This document shows positions 1-7,642 of a DNA stretch of 15,361 bases, in pieces. How positions within the stretch are numbered: the stretch's first letter is position 1; every line of letters starts with the position of its first letter. The notes beneath the pieces were generated by a model. The model was not told the origin of the DNA, did not search any database, and worked only from the letters and a program-made list of their open reading frames with translations. The position numbers were made by a program, and so were the translations under genes. Source of the DNA: Longimicrobiaceae bacterium (lineage in GTDB: Bacteria; Gemmatimonadota; Gemmatimonadetes; Longimicrobiales; Longimicrobiaceae); contig JASLAX010000240.1 of NCBI GenBank assembly GCA_030146875.1, positions 1 through 15,361 on the forward strand, given 5' to 3'.

Positions 1-166
1 CCGACGACAGCACGGCGTCGCCGCCGCCGCCGCGCTCGGCCGCCCCGGCCCGGGCGGAGGCGTCCCGCTCCGCGCGCATCCCGGCGTGCGCCAGCAGGCC
101 GGCCAGGGCCTCGGCGTCGGCATCCTCCATCCCGGCGAGCCGGACTCGCAGTGGCTCCGTCGACAT
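1..166 (-). CDS. Partial receiver-like protein (N-terminal 55 codons only)
   Basis: On the minus strand an open frame begins at ATG 166 and runs off the left edge of the window. The start reads MSTEPLRVRLAGMEDADAEA and the visible part ends ...GDAVLSS. The hydrophobic strand, the acidic helix start and a later 'DAVL' strand look like the first half of a CheY-type receiver domain. The usual acidic pair after beta-1 would be the E and D of 'GMEDAD', slightly displaced. The linker around residues 40-50 is low-complexity Gly/Ala. A GGAG lies 3 nt before this ATG; an in-frame ATG at 169 is an alternative start. The gene lies 131 bp after the stop of the hybrid kinase on the same strand, so a phosphorelay or regulatory partner is plausible. 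The phosphoacceptor region is outside the window, so function stays open. Confidence 0.5.
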   Translation of the reverse strand, partial: MSTEPLRVRLAGMEDADAEALAGLLAHAGMRAERDASARAGAAERGGGGDAVLSS

Positions 167-297
167 CATCTCCGAACGGGATGGCGGAAAGGGAGTGCAT
201 CGCGAGGCGCGGCGCGGCCGCGAGCGGATCCCCTCTAATCAGTAGTCGGACGATCGCGATCTGGCAAGCATCCGATGCGCCATTCCGTGTAACGACG

Positions 298-3036
298 TCA
301 CCCGCTCCCGGACGGGGCCAGCGGCGCCACGCGCCGCAGGATGGCCGCGACGCGCTCCTCGAACTCCGCCGGGGAGGCGCGGCCCTTCACCAGCAGCTCC
401 GTGGGGCCCGCGCCCAGGCGGGCGCGCTCCGGCTCGCCGGGGTCGCGGGCGGTGTGGAGCAGCACGGGCACGTCGCGCAGGCGGTCGCGGGCGCGCAGCC
501 AGTCCACCACCTCCAGCCCGTCGCCGTCCGGCAGGCCCAGGTCCAGCACGACCCGGCGGAACTCCACCTTGTTCGCCAGGCGCATGGCCTCCGCGGCGGT
601 GCGCGCGTGACGCCAGGTGATGCTCCGCCCGTGGAAGACCTCGCCCACCACCCGGGCCAGGTCGTCGTCGTCCTCCACCAGCAGCACGTCGCAGCACGGC
701 TGCTCGCCCTGCACCGCTCGCCGCAGCGCCCGCAGCAGCACGTCCGCCGCCTCGTGCAGCGCGGGCGAGGGCGCGTCGTCCCCCGGCGCCACCATCACCA
801 CCGGCACGTCGCGGGTGGCGGGGTGGACGCGCAGGCCCTCCACCGCCGCCGCCACGTCCAGCCCCGGCCGGCCCGGCACCAGGAGCACGGCCGACGGCGG
901 CTCCTCCGCGGCGGCCGCCAGCGCCTCCCGGGCCGACCGCGCCAGCCGCACGCGGTAGCCGCTCCCCTCCAGCACGGCGGCCGTCGCGTCCCCCAGGGCG
1001 CCGTCCGGATCGCAGAGCAGGACCCGCGGCGCCGCGCTCTCCTCCGTGCCGTCGGCGTACGGCGCGAGATCCTCCTGGGGCGCGAGCGGCAGGGTGAAGG
1101 TGAAGACGCTCCCCTCGCCGGGGACGCTCTCGGCCCGGATCCATCCCCCGTGCGCCTCCACGATCCCGCGGCACACGGCCAGCCCCAGCCCCGTGCCCCC
1201 CTTCTGCCGCGCGTCGGACGAGTCCACCTGCTGGAAGCGCTCGAAGACGGAGTCCAGCTTCTCGGCGGGGATGCCGCGCCCCCGGTCGCTGACGCGGAAG
1301 ACGGCCATGCTGCCGGCGCGCGCCGCCTCCATCCGCACCTCGCTCCCCGCGGGGGAGAACTTCACCGCGTTGGAGACCAGGTTCACCAGCGTCTGCACGA
1401 TGCGGTCGGGGTCCGCCAGCACCCGCTCGGGCGAGGGAAGGACGGTCACCTCGATCCCCTCGCGCTCCGCCGTCCCCGCCACCGCCTCGGCCGCCAGGCG
1501 CATGAGCTCCCGCGCCTCCACCGGCCGGGGCGCCAGGTCCGGCAGGCCGGCCTCCATGCGCTCCACGTCCAGGATGTCGTTGATCAGCCGCACCAGGCGG
1601 TCGGTGTTCTGGATGGCGATCTCCAGCAGCCGCTGCCCGCGCTCGGGGACGGGGCCCGTCCTGCCGCTGGCCAGCAGGCCCAGCGAGCCGCGGATGGAGG
1701 TGAGCGGGGTGCGCAGCTCGTGCGAGACGATGGAGACGAACTCGTCCTTCATCCGCTCCACCTCGCGCCGCGCGCTCACGTCCTCCATCACCGCCAGCAC
1801 CCCCGACGGCACGCCGTCGGCCCCCGCCAGCGGGGCGACGGAGAGGCGGACGGGCACGCGGGTGCCGTCGCGCCGCAGGCGCACCACGCCGGAGCCGGTG
1901 ATCGTCTCCCCCGCCAGCACGCGGCGGCACAGGTCCCCGTGCTCCGCGCGGTCCTCCTCCGGCACGGCGGGCAGCGGCCCGCCCAGCACCTCCTGGGCCG
2001 TCCACCCGAAGATCCGCTCCGACGCGGGGTTCCACAGGGTGACGCGCCCCTCCGCGTCCATGGTGACCACGGAGAGCGGCGAGGCCTGGACGAGCGCACG
2101 GAGCTGCTCGTGCGCGCGGTGCAGCTCCTCCCCCGCGCGGCGGCGCTCCCCGATGTCGGTGGTGGAGCCCACGGTGCCCACCACGCGGCCCTCCTCGTCC
2201 AGCAGGGGCACGGCGCCCACCTCCACCCAGCCGTACGAGCCGTCGCGGCGCTTCACCCGCATCTCGTACCGCTCCGACGCGCCTCCGCGCCGGCGGGCCA
2301 GGCGCTGGGAGAAGGCCATGCGGTCCTCCTCCGGCACCAGCACCTCGCGCGAGCGGCGCCCCACCATCTCGGCGGCGCTCCACCCGGTGATCTCCTCCAA
2401 GCGCGCGTTGACGTACAGGACCACATCGTCGGCGTCGGAGATCAGCAGCCCCTCGTCCAGGCTCTCCACCACCGTGCGGAAGCGCGACTCGCTCTGCCGC
2501 AGCGCCGCCTCGGCCGCCAGGTGGCGGGCGATACGGCGGCGCAGCTCGATCTCCGTCGCCGCCATGGCCGCAAGGCCGCGCAGCACCTCCACCTCGTCGT
2601 CGGTCCAGCGGCGGGGCACGTGGTCGATGGCGCAGAACGCCCCCAGCGGCCGCCCGTCCCCCGTCGTGAGCGGCACGCCGGCGTAGGCGACCACGCCCAG
2701 GTCGGGGATGGCCAGGTTGTGGCGCAGCAGGGGGTCCAGCCGGGCGTCCTCCACCAGCAGGGGGGCGTGCCGGCCGAGCGCGTGCTGGCAGAAGGAGTGC
2801 GAGAGCGGCGTCTCCCGGCGCGACGCCCATGGCTCGCCCAGCCCCACGGCGCTCTTGAAGAACTGCCGGTCCCCGTCCACCAGCGACACCAGCGCCACCG
2901 GTGCGCGCAGCACGCGCGCGGCCAGCGCCGTCAGCCGGTCGAAGCCGGGCTCGGCGGGCGTGTCCAGCAGCTCCAGCTCGCGCAGGGCGGCCAGGCGCTC
3001 GGGGTCGCGGACGAGGGGCGGGACGGGGTCGGTCAT
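298..3036 (-). CDS. Hybrid sensor histidine kinase (GAF-PAS-PAS-HisKA-HATPase-REC-REC)
   Basis: A 912-residue cytoplasmic sensor kinase with no membrane segment. A GAF domain spans about residues 15-165, with the 'SHSFCQHA' and 'AYAGVPL' signatures typical of GAF kinases. Two PAS domains follow at about 180-300 and 310-420. The HisKA domain (425-495) carries the phospho-accepting His439 in SHELRTP. The ATPase has its N-box around Asn556, the DRGRGIP box from Asp584 and the GTGLGLA G-box at 614-620. Two receivers follow. The first (about 670-770) has Val in place of the acceptor Asp ('AVLLVPGRPG', near 720) and is probably a non-phosphorylated docking or regulatory module. The second (783-905) has the acidic pocket DDDD, acceptor Asp832, Thr862 and Lys884, so it looks competent. 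The start at ATG 3036 matches the family N-terminus, with GGAG 2 nt upstream. The same frame stays open further upstream but that extension looks non-coding. The input signal is unknown. Confidence 0.93.
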   Translation of the reverse strand: MTDPVPPLVRDPERLAALRELELLDTPAEPGFDRLTALAARVLRAPVALVSLVDGDRQFFKSAVGLGEPWASRRETPLSHSFCQHALGRHAPLLVEDARLDPLLRHNLAIPDLGVVAYAGVPLTTGDGRPLGAFCAIDHVPRRWTDDEVEVLRGLAAMAATEIELRRRIARHLAAEAALRQSESRFRTVVESLDEGLLISDADDVVLYVNARLEEITGWSAAEMVGRRSREVLVPEEDRMAFSQRLARRRGGASERYEMRVKRRDGSYGWVEVGAVPLLDEEGRVVGTVGSTTDIGERRRAGEELHRAHEQLRALVQASPLSVVTMDAEGRVTLWNPASERIFGWTAQEVLGGPLPAVPEEDRAEHGDLCRRVLAGETITGSGVVRLRRDGTRVPVRLSVAPLAGADGVPSGVLAVMEDVSARREVERMKDEFVSIVSHELRTPLTSIRGSLGLLASGRTGPVPERGQRLLEIAIQNTDRLVRLINDILDVERMEAGLPDLAPRPVEARELMRLAAEAVAGTAEREGIEVTVLPSPERVLADPDRIVQTLVNLVSNAVKFSPAGSEVRMEAARAGSMAVFRVSDRGRGIPAEKLDSVFERFQQVDSSDARQKGGTGLGLAVCRGIVEAHGGWIRAESVPGEGSVFTFTLPLAPQEDLAPYADGTEESAAPRVLLCDPDGALGDATAAVLEGSGYRVRLARSAREALAAAAEEPPSAVLLVPGRPGLDVAAAVEGLRVHPATRDVPVVMVAPGDDAPSPALHEAADVLLRALRRAVQGEQPCCDVLLVEDDDDLARVVGEVFHGRSITWRHARTAAEAMRLANKVEFRRVVLDLGLPDGDGLEVVDWLRARDRLRDVPVLLHTARDPGEPERARLGAGPTELLVKGRASPAEFEERVAAILRRVAPLAPSGSG

Positions 3037-3333
3037 GGCTCCGGGGCGTGGGCGCGGCCGCCCGGTCGACGGCGGCGTTCGTCCAATGCAATGTACGGGC
3101 TTGTACAGACGTTGCCCCGCCCCGCCCGCGGGAGCCCGGCCGTTCCGCCGCGCCCGCCGCCGCTGTACCTTGCAGGCGCGCCCGGCCGCGGGCCGTTCGC
3201 GGGCCGCCGCGCGGGAACGCCCCCGGAGCGCGCGGGTAGAGAGGGCGCGCGGCGGCTGCCGGGGCGGGTCCCGGACCGCCGCGCGCGCAGGCGCCGCCGA
3301 CGCACGGCACCCCCACACCTTCCCGAGACCCAC
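3037..3333. promoter_or_regulatory. Divergent intergenic region between the hybrid kinase and lepB, with dyad TGTAC-N6-GTACA
   Basis: This 297-bp region separates two divergently transcribed genes and must hold promoters for both. Its only AT-richer patch is 3081-3115. There TGTAC (3092-3096) and GTACA (3103-3107) form a 5-bp inverted repeat with a 6-nt spacer, a shape that suits a dimeric repressor or activator. On the minus strand TTGGAC (3086-3081) is nearby but is not well spaced for the kinase start. A TACCTT at 3166-3171 is a weak -10 candidate for lepB and would give a leader of about 155 nt. No small gene is convincing here. Promoter assignment is inference. Confidence 0.35.
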
Positions 3334-4176
3334 GTGGCATCCTCCGAGACGCGCGACGCCCTTCGCGGCGGCAAGCGCACCGCCGCGGGCAAGAGCAAGA
3401 GCAAGGGCGACGACAAGACCCCCAGGGAGAAGCTCTCCCTGAAGCAGGAGGCGGTGGAGTGGACCAAGTCCCTGGGCGTGGCCCTGGTGCTGTTCCTGGT
3501 CATCCGCACCTTCCTGCTCCAGGCCTTCTCCATCCCCTCGGGGAGCATGGAGTCCACGCTGCTGGTGGGCGACTACCTGATGGCCAACAACGCCATCTAC
3601 GGCCCCCACGTGCCGCTGGTGGACAAGCGCCTGCCCGGGTTCCGCGAGCCGCGGCACGGCGACGTGGTCGTCTTTCGCCCCACGTACAACCAGCCCGTGA
3701 TCGACGTGGTGAAGCGGGTGATCGGGGAGCCGGGCGACACGGTGGAGATGCGCGCGGGCGCGCTGCTGCGGAACGGCCGCACGCTGGACGAGCCCTACGT
3801 GCGCGACGTAGGCCAACCCGACGGCGAGATCCCGCTGGACGGGCGCGGCGGCTCCCCGGCCGAGGGGGTGGACCCGGAGCAGTACGGCTTCCGCAACCAC
3901 CTCTCCCTGCTGCCGCCGGGGGTGAACCGCCAGACGTACCGCCCCACGCGCGAGACCTGGGGCCCGCTGGTGGTGCCCGCCGGGCACTACTGGCTGATGG
4001 GCGACAACCGCGACGAGTCGCTGGACTCCCGCTACATGGGCCCCATCCCCCGCGACGTGATCCGCGGCAAGCCGATGTTCGTCTACTTCTCGTACGACAA
4101 GCAGGACTACGATGCGCCGTTCCCGCGCCTGTTGACCACCGCCCGCTGGGGCCGCATCGGCACCGTCATCCGCTGA
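3334..4176 (+). CDS. lepB: Signal peptidase I
   Basis: A 280-residue membrane serine protease (family S26) that cleaves signal peptides from exported proteins at the outer face of the cytoplasmic membrane. A Lys-rich cytoplasmic N-terminus (1-45) precedes one membrane helix at about 47-64. The catalytic serine is Ser71 in IPSGSMEST and the general base is Lys127 in DVVKRVIGEPGD. The box GDNRDESLDSRYMG (223-236) is diagnostic. About 40 residues between 160 and 205 form the larger insertion common in Gram-negative-type enzymes. A GTG at 3334 is chosen because no in-frame ATG precedes the membrane helix and the frame upstream is antisense to the kinase. The ribosome site is weak (GAG 5 nt upstream). 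The gene is monocistronic, divergent from the kinase and closed by a hairpin 24 bp after the stop. Confidence 0.95.
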   Translation: MASSETRDALRGGKRTAAGKSKSKGDDKTPREKLSLKQEAVEWTKSLGVALVLFLVIRTFLLQAFSIPSGSMESTLLVGDYLMANNAIYGPHVPLVDKRLPGFREPRHGDVVVFRPTYNQPVIDVVKRVIGEPGDTVEMRAGALLRNGRTLDEPYVRDVGQPDGEIPLDGRGGSPAEGVDPEQYGFRNHLSLLPPGVNRQTYRPTRETWGPLVVPAGHYWLMGDNRDESLDSRYMGPIPRDVIRGKPMFVYFSYDKQDYDAPFPRLLTTARWGRIGTVIR

Positions 4177-4199
4177 GGATCGGTGTCCGCGACGGCGAG

Positions 4200-4228
4200 A
4201 AGGGCCCCGGGCGACGTCCGGGGCCCTT
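4200..4228 (+). terminator. Terminator hairpin after lepB
   Basis: AAGGGCCCCGG (4200-4210) and CCGGGGCCCTT (4218-4228) form a perfect 11-bp stem around a 7-nt loop, 24 bp past the lepB stop. There is no clean U-run directly after it, only a pyrimidine-rich tail from about 4240. Termination may therefore rely on the very stable stem. The stem ends in AA/TT, so it could also work on the other strand, but no minus-strand gene ends there. Confidence 0.75.
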
Positions 4229-4336
4229 CGTGCGCCGCGTTCTTTTCCCCCCACCCGGTCGCCTGCCGAGCGACAAGTCCGTCGCGGATGCCTTCGTCGT
4301 CGTGCCGGGTGGAGAGCGGGACGGAGGCGGGGATCG

Positions 4337-4342
4337 TATCTT
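4337..4342 (+). promoter_or_regulatory. Candidate -10 element of the P450 gene
   Basis: TATCTT lies 41 bp before the P450 ATG in an otherwise GC-rich leader (4229-4383), a reasonable distance for a short 5' leader. No convincing -35 is visible at the expected distance. This call rests on match and position only. Confidence 0.3.
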
Positions 4343-4383
4343 CCGGGAGCCGCGAGCGCCGTTCCCCCGCACCCGATCCGGTC

Positions 4384-5730
4384 ATGGCCGCCACCGTCCG
4401 CCTTCCCGACCCGCCCGGACCGACGGGGGGCATCCCGCTGCAGCGGATCCGCGCGTTCCGCCGCGATCCGCTCGCGTTCCTGACCGGCGTCTCGCGCCGC
4501 TACGGCGACGTGGCGCGCTTCCGCATCGGGCCGCGGCGCTTCTACCTGCTGGCGCACCCGGACCACGCGCGAGAGGTCATGGTGGTGCGCCACCGCAACT
4601 TCATCAAGTCGCTGGCGCTGCAGCGCGCCCGCGTGCTGCTGGGCAACGGCCTGCTCACCAGCGAGGGCGAGGCGCACCTGCGCCAGCGCCGCCTGGCCCA
4701 GCCCGCCTTCCACCGCGACACGGTGGCCGCGATGGGCGAGACCATGGCGCGGCACGCCCGCCGCGCGGCGGAGGGGTGGAAGGACGGCGAGAAGCTGGAC
4801 CTGGCCCGGGAGATGAACCGCCTGACGCTGAACGTGGCCGGCGAGACGCTCTTCGGCGCGGACGTGCAGCGGGAGGCGGACGAGATCAGCGGCGCCCTGA
4901 CCGACGCGCTCTCCCTCTTCACCCGCCTGAGCAACCCGCTGGGTCCGCTGCTCGACCGCCTGCCCGTCCCCGCGACGCTGCGGGGACGCAGGGCGCGCGT
5001 GCGGCTGGACGCATCCATCTACGGGATCATCGAGGCGCGGCGCCGGAGCGGCGAGGACCGGCGGGACCTGCTGGGCCTGCTGCTGGCCGCGCGGGACGAG
5101 GAGGGCGGGGGCGGGGGGATGGACGACGAGCAGCTCCGCGACGAGGTGCTCACGCTCTTCCTGGCCGGGCACGAGACCACGGCGAACGCGCTCTCGTGGA
5201 CGTGGCACCTCCTCGCGGCGCACCCCCAGGCGGAGGCGGCGCTGCACGCGGAGGTGGACGCGCTGGACCGCGACCCCACGGCGGCCGACGTGCCGCGCCT
5301 TCCCTTCACCCGCGCGGCGTTCGCGGAGTCGATGCGCCTCTATCCGCCGGCGTGGGCGATCGGGCGCGAGCCGCTGGAGGACTTCGAGATCGGCGGCTAT
5401 CGCATCCCCGCCGGCACCATCGTCCTGATGTCGCCGTACCTGTCGCACCGCGACCCCCGCTGGTGGACCGACGCGGAGGCGTACCGCCCCGAGCGCTGGA
5501 TGCCCGAGAACGAGGACGCGCTCCCCAGGCAGGCGTACTTCCCCTTCGGCGGCGGCCCGCGGAAGTGCATCGGCGAGGGGTTCGCCTGGACGGAGGGGAT
5601 CCTGCTCCTGGCCACCCTCGCCCGCCGCTGGCGCTTCGGCCGCTGCGGAGCCCCACCCCCGCGGACGCAGCCGCTGATCACCCTCCGTCCGAGCGGCGGC
5701 GTCTGGCTGCGCGCGGAGCGCAGGGGGTGA
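4384..5730 (+). CDS. Cytochrome P450 monooxygenase
   Basis: A 448-residue soluble heme-thiolate monooxygenase. The proline-rich N-terminus contains the PPGP hinge. The I-helix oxygen-activation motif is AGHETT (261-266), the K-helix ExxR is Glu315-Arg318 (ESMR), and the heme loop FPFGGGPRKCIGEG places the axial thiolate at Cys395. Full length and all key residues are intact, so it should be an active enzyme. It needs external electron donors, and no ferredoxin or reductase gene lies next to it. ATG 4384 is chosen because the conserved fold starts just after it; the frame is open further upstream but that sequence covers the lepB terminator. The gene stands alone, convergent with the HD-GYP gene 54 bp downstream. 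The substrate cannot be read from sequence; fatty acid or terpenoid oxidation are common for this type. Confidence 0.92.
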   Translation: MAATVRLPDPPGPTGGIPLQRIRAFRRDPLAFLTGVSRRYGDVARFRIGPRRFYLLAHPDHAREVMVVRHRNFIKSLALQRARVLLGNGLLTSEGEAHLRQRRLAQPAFHRDTVAAMGETMARHARRAAEGWKDGEKLDLAREMNRLTLNVAGETLFGADVQREADEISGALTDALSLFTRLSNPLGPLLDRLPVPATLRGRRARVRLDASIYGIIEARRRSGEDRRDLLGLLLAARDEEGGGGGMDDEQLRDEVLTLFLAGHETTANALSWTWHLLAAHPQAEAALHAEVDALDRDPTAADVPRLPFTRAAFAESMRLYPPAWAIGREPLEDFEIGGYRIPAGTIVLMSPYLSHRDPRWWTDAEAYRPERWMPENEDALPRQAYFPFGGGPRKCIGEGFAWTEGILLLATLARRWRFGRCGAPPPRTQPLITLRPSGGVWLRAERRG

Positions 5731-5784
5731 GGTAGACGGGCACCGGGCGGAGCCGCGCGCGGGAGAGGGGTGACGGTCGGTCGG

Positions 5785-6585
5785 TCAGGCCTGGTCGAAC
5801 GGCGCGGCCCTGCCGACGTTCACGGTGGCCTCCGTGGTGACCCCGTCGTCCCCGTCTCGGTCGCGGGCCTCCGCCGCGCGCCCGCGCTCCACGACGGCGG
5901 TCCAGGCCTCCACCAGGCGAGGGTCGTCGAGCAGGCGCACCATCCGCGGGTCGAACTGCGAGCCCATCCCCCTGCGCAGCACCTCCAGCGCCTCGGGGAC
6001 GGGGGTGGCCTCGCGGTACTTTCGGTGCTGGGTGATGGCGTCGAACGCGTCGGCCAGGGCGATGACGCGCGCGGGCAGGGGGATGTCCTCGCCCTCCAGG
6101 CCGCAGGGATAGCCGCTGCCGTCCCAGCACTCGTGGTGCGACGAGACGATCTGCCGGATGCCCGGGTGCAGCTCCTCGAGCGGGCTCAGGATGTGGGCGC
6201 TCTCGTGCGGGTGGTGCTCGATGCGCGCGCGCTGCTCGGGGGTGAGCGGGCGGCGGGAGTGCACCACGTCGAAGAAGCGGTCGTCGATCTTGCCCATGTC
6301 GTGCAGCAGCGCCGCCATCCGCAGCGTGGCCTTCTCCTCGCGCGGAAGCCGCAGCGCGCCGGCCATGGCGGTGCACAGGTCCGCCACGCGCCGCGAGTGG
6401 CGCTCGGTGTCGGGATCGCCCGCGTTCAGCACGTTCAGCAGGCAGTCCACCAGCGCGCGGTGCACGCGCCGCGTCTCGCGCTCGCGCCGGCCGGAGTCCA
6501 GGATCCACGCGGCACCGGTCGCTCCCGCGGCGGTGAGCAGGGCGCCGGAGACGGTCCGCGCGCGGCGGGAGGGAATCACTCGCAT
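5785..6585 (-). CDS. Membrane-anchored HD-GYP domain protein (probable cyclic-di-GMP phosphodiesterase)
   Basis: A 266-residue protein. Residues 11-29 form a single weakly hydrophobic membrane helix, followed by an Arg-rich cytoplasmic segment. The HD-GYP domain spans about 42-225. His63 starts the metal site, His95-Asp96 form the HD pair in LLHDMGK, the helix at 124-125 adds His-His, and HHECWDGSGYP (150-160) carries the GYP signature needed for cyclic-di-GMP specificity. ALADAFDAIT (176-185) is the closing metal-binding motif. All catalytic positions are present, so hydrolysis of cyclic-di-GMP is likely. There is no sensor domain beyond the anchor, so input may come from a partner. The start at ATG 6585 is favoured over an in-frame ATG 111 bp upstream, which would add a basic, disordered extension overlapping the promoter region of the divergent cytochrome gene. 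Confidence 0.88.
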   Translation of the reverse strand: MRVIPSRRARTVSGALLTAAGATGAAWILDSGRRERETRRVHRALVDCLLNVLNAGDPDTERHSRRVADLCTAMAGALRLPREEKATLRMAALLHDMGKIDDRFFDVVHSRRPLTPEQRARIEHHPHESAHILSPLEELHPGIRQIVSSHHECWDGSGYPCGLEGEDIPLPARVIALADAFDAITQHRKYREATPVPEALEVLRRGMGSQFDPRMVRLLDDPRLVEAWTAVVERGRAAEARDRDGDDGVTTEATVNVGRAAPFDQA

Positions 6586-6722
6586 AGATCCGGGACCACG
6601 GGTGGAAGGAAGTCGCGGCGGACGCTCCGCCACGGCCGGCCGGCACCTTGCACGACGCACGCCATCCGCCGCCCGTCCTCTCCCGGGCGCCCGCACACCC
6701 TCTCCACCTCACGGAGGCAGCC

Positions 6723-7109
6723 GTGCGCCGCATCGCCATCGCCGTCCTGGTCACCCTGGCCGCATCCGCCTGCGACCGCGCCCCCCAGGAGAAGGACTCC
6801 TCCGAGGCGTTCCGCCGCATGCCGGTGCCCGCCGAGCACGCGGAGGGGAAGCGCCTGTTCGAGGCGAGCTGCCGCGGCTGCCACGGCGAGGCGGCGCTGG
6901 GAACCCGGACGGGTCCGCCGCTCGTCCACCTGTACTACGAGCCCAACCACCACTCCGACGCCGCGTTCCAGCAGGCGATCTCGTCCGGGGTGCGGGCGCA
7001 CCACTGGAGCTTCGGGGACATGCCTCCCGTCACCGGCGTCACCCCGGAGCAGGCGACGGCCATCATCGCGTACATCCGGTGGCTGCAGCGCCAAGCCGGC
7101 ATCGCGTGA
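6723..7109 (+). CDS. Small lipoprotein c-type cytochrome
   Basis: A 128-residue monoheme cytochrome c. The signal sequence MRRIAIAVLVTLAASAC ends in a lipobox with the lipidated cysteine at Cys17, so the protein should be anchored at a membrane, facing the periplasm. The heme site is CRGCH (50-54). Met100 in FGDMPPV is the likely second axial ligand. The C-terminal helix AIIAYIRWLQRQ is typical of class I cytochromes of the cytochrome c oxidase cbb3/Cyt_C type. The start is GTG 6723, supported by GGAGG at 6713-6717 with 5-nt spacing; the frame remains open upstream but has no such site. It acts as an electron carrier. Partners are not visible here. The gene is divergent from the HD-GYP gene with a 137-bp shared upstream region, and no operon partner follows. 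Confidence 0.9.
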   Translation: MRRIAIAVLVTLAASACDRAPQEKDSSEAFRRMPVPAEHAEGKRLFEASCRGCHGEAALGTRTGPPLVHLYYEPNHHSDAAFQQAISSGVRAHHWSFGDMPPVTGVTPEQATAIIAYIRWLQRQAGIA

Positions 7110-7162
7110 CGTCCCCACGCGCATAGCTGCCTCTCGCCGCGCGTCCGGCGACGAGGGAGGAA

Positions 7163-7232
7163 CGCGGAGTTCACGGAGTGCGCGGAGGGACGGCAACGGC
7201 GGGTCACACGCGGAGGCGCGGAGAACGCGGAG
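7163..7232 (+). repeat. Degenerate CGCGGAG intergenic repeats
   Basis: CGCGGAG occurs at 7163, 7181, 7209, 7217 and 7226, and ACGGAG at 7173, with irregular spacing of 8-28 nt. From memory, similar 'acgcggag/cacggag' clusters are common between genes of Longimicrobium-like and other Gemmatimonadota genomes; this could not be searched. There is no sign of a transposase or target duplication. Confidence 0.6.
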
Positions 7233-7260
7233 GGTGCGTCGGCGGCATCTCGGGTTGTCG

Positions 7261-7286
7261 GCAGCACCAGCCCGGTGGCTGCTTTT
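7261..7286 (+). terminator. Probable rho-independent terminator downstream of the cytochrome c gene
   Basis: GCAGCACC (7261-7268) pairs with GGT-GCTGC (7274-7282, one bulged G) around the loop AGCCC, and TTTT follows at 7283-7286. The stem is eight pairs. It lies 150 bp after the cytochrome stop, the only plus-strand gene it could serve. The long distance and short T-run lower confidence. Confidence 0.5.
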
Positions 7287-7370
7287 CCGGGAGCGAGTGG
7301 ATCGGGCCGACGATGCGGACCCCGGGAGCCCGTCTCGTGGACGGAGGCTCGGTCCGGGGGAGGGCAGGAC

Positions 7371-7418
7371 AGCCCGCGAAGGCGGGCTTCGTGTAGTCGT
7401 TGCAGCGGTTTCAACCGC
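7371..7418 (+). repeat. Paired short hairpins, probable dispersed repeat element
   Basis: AGCCCGC (7371-7377) and GCGGGCT (7382-7388) form a 7-bp stem with a GAAG tetraloop. Seventeen bases later GCGGTT (7405-7410) and AACCGC (7413-7418) form a second dyad. From memory, the phrase 'cgcgaaggcgggc...ggtttcaaccgcc' is a recurrent intergenic sequence in Longimicrobium-type genomes. No coding role is seen. Confidence 0.45.
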
Positions 7419-7642
7419 CGGTGAGGGGGCGGCTTCCTCCTGTCCCGTGGTACTCTCCCCTCTTCGTTCGTCGCGCCCCCTCCTTCCGCCCGGGGTGACC
7501 TCCACCCCCTCCAGCTTTGGCGGGCATCCAGTCACTGGAGCTCGCGGACGCGACGCGACCCTTGACGAACCAATCGCGGTTGATTAATTGTATTGCGCAA
7601 CCAATGCGGAGCAGGGTGGATCCGGGGCCCTCTTCTCCGCTC

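Noticed and set aside
151..3333. Long plus-strand open frame leading into lepB
   Set aside because: It is antisense to the hybrid kinase, very rich in His, Arg and Gly, and has no recognisable domain; only the part from 3334 on is signal peptidase.
3037..5448. Minus-strand open frame extending upstream of the kinase through lepB and part of the P450 gene
   Set aside because: The upstream part is antisense to lepB and P450 and lacks domain content; the kinase N-terminus at 3036 fits its family.
7163..7232. Possible CRISPR-like array
   Set aside because: Repeat units are 7 bp with irregular 8-28 nt spacing, unlike the 23-47 bp repeats of CRISPR arrays.
7178..7396. Small 72-codon frame in the gene-free stretch
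   Set aside because: Covers the repeats and hairpin, no ribosome site, low-complexity product.
5770..7587. 605-codon plus-strand frame over the HD-GYP and cytochrome genes
   Set aside because: It is antisense to the HD-GYP gene and out of frame with the cytochrome; high GC keeps stop codons rare.
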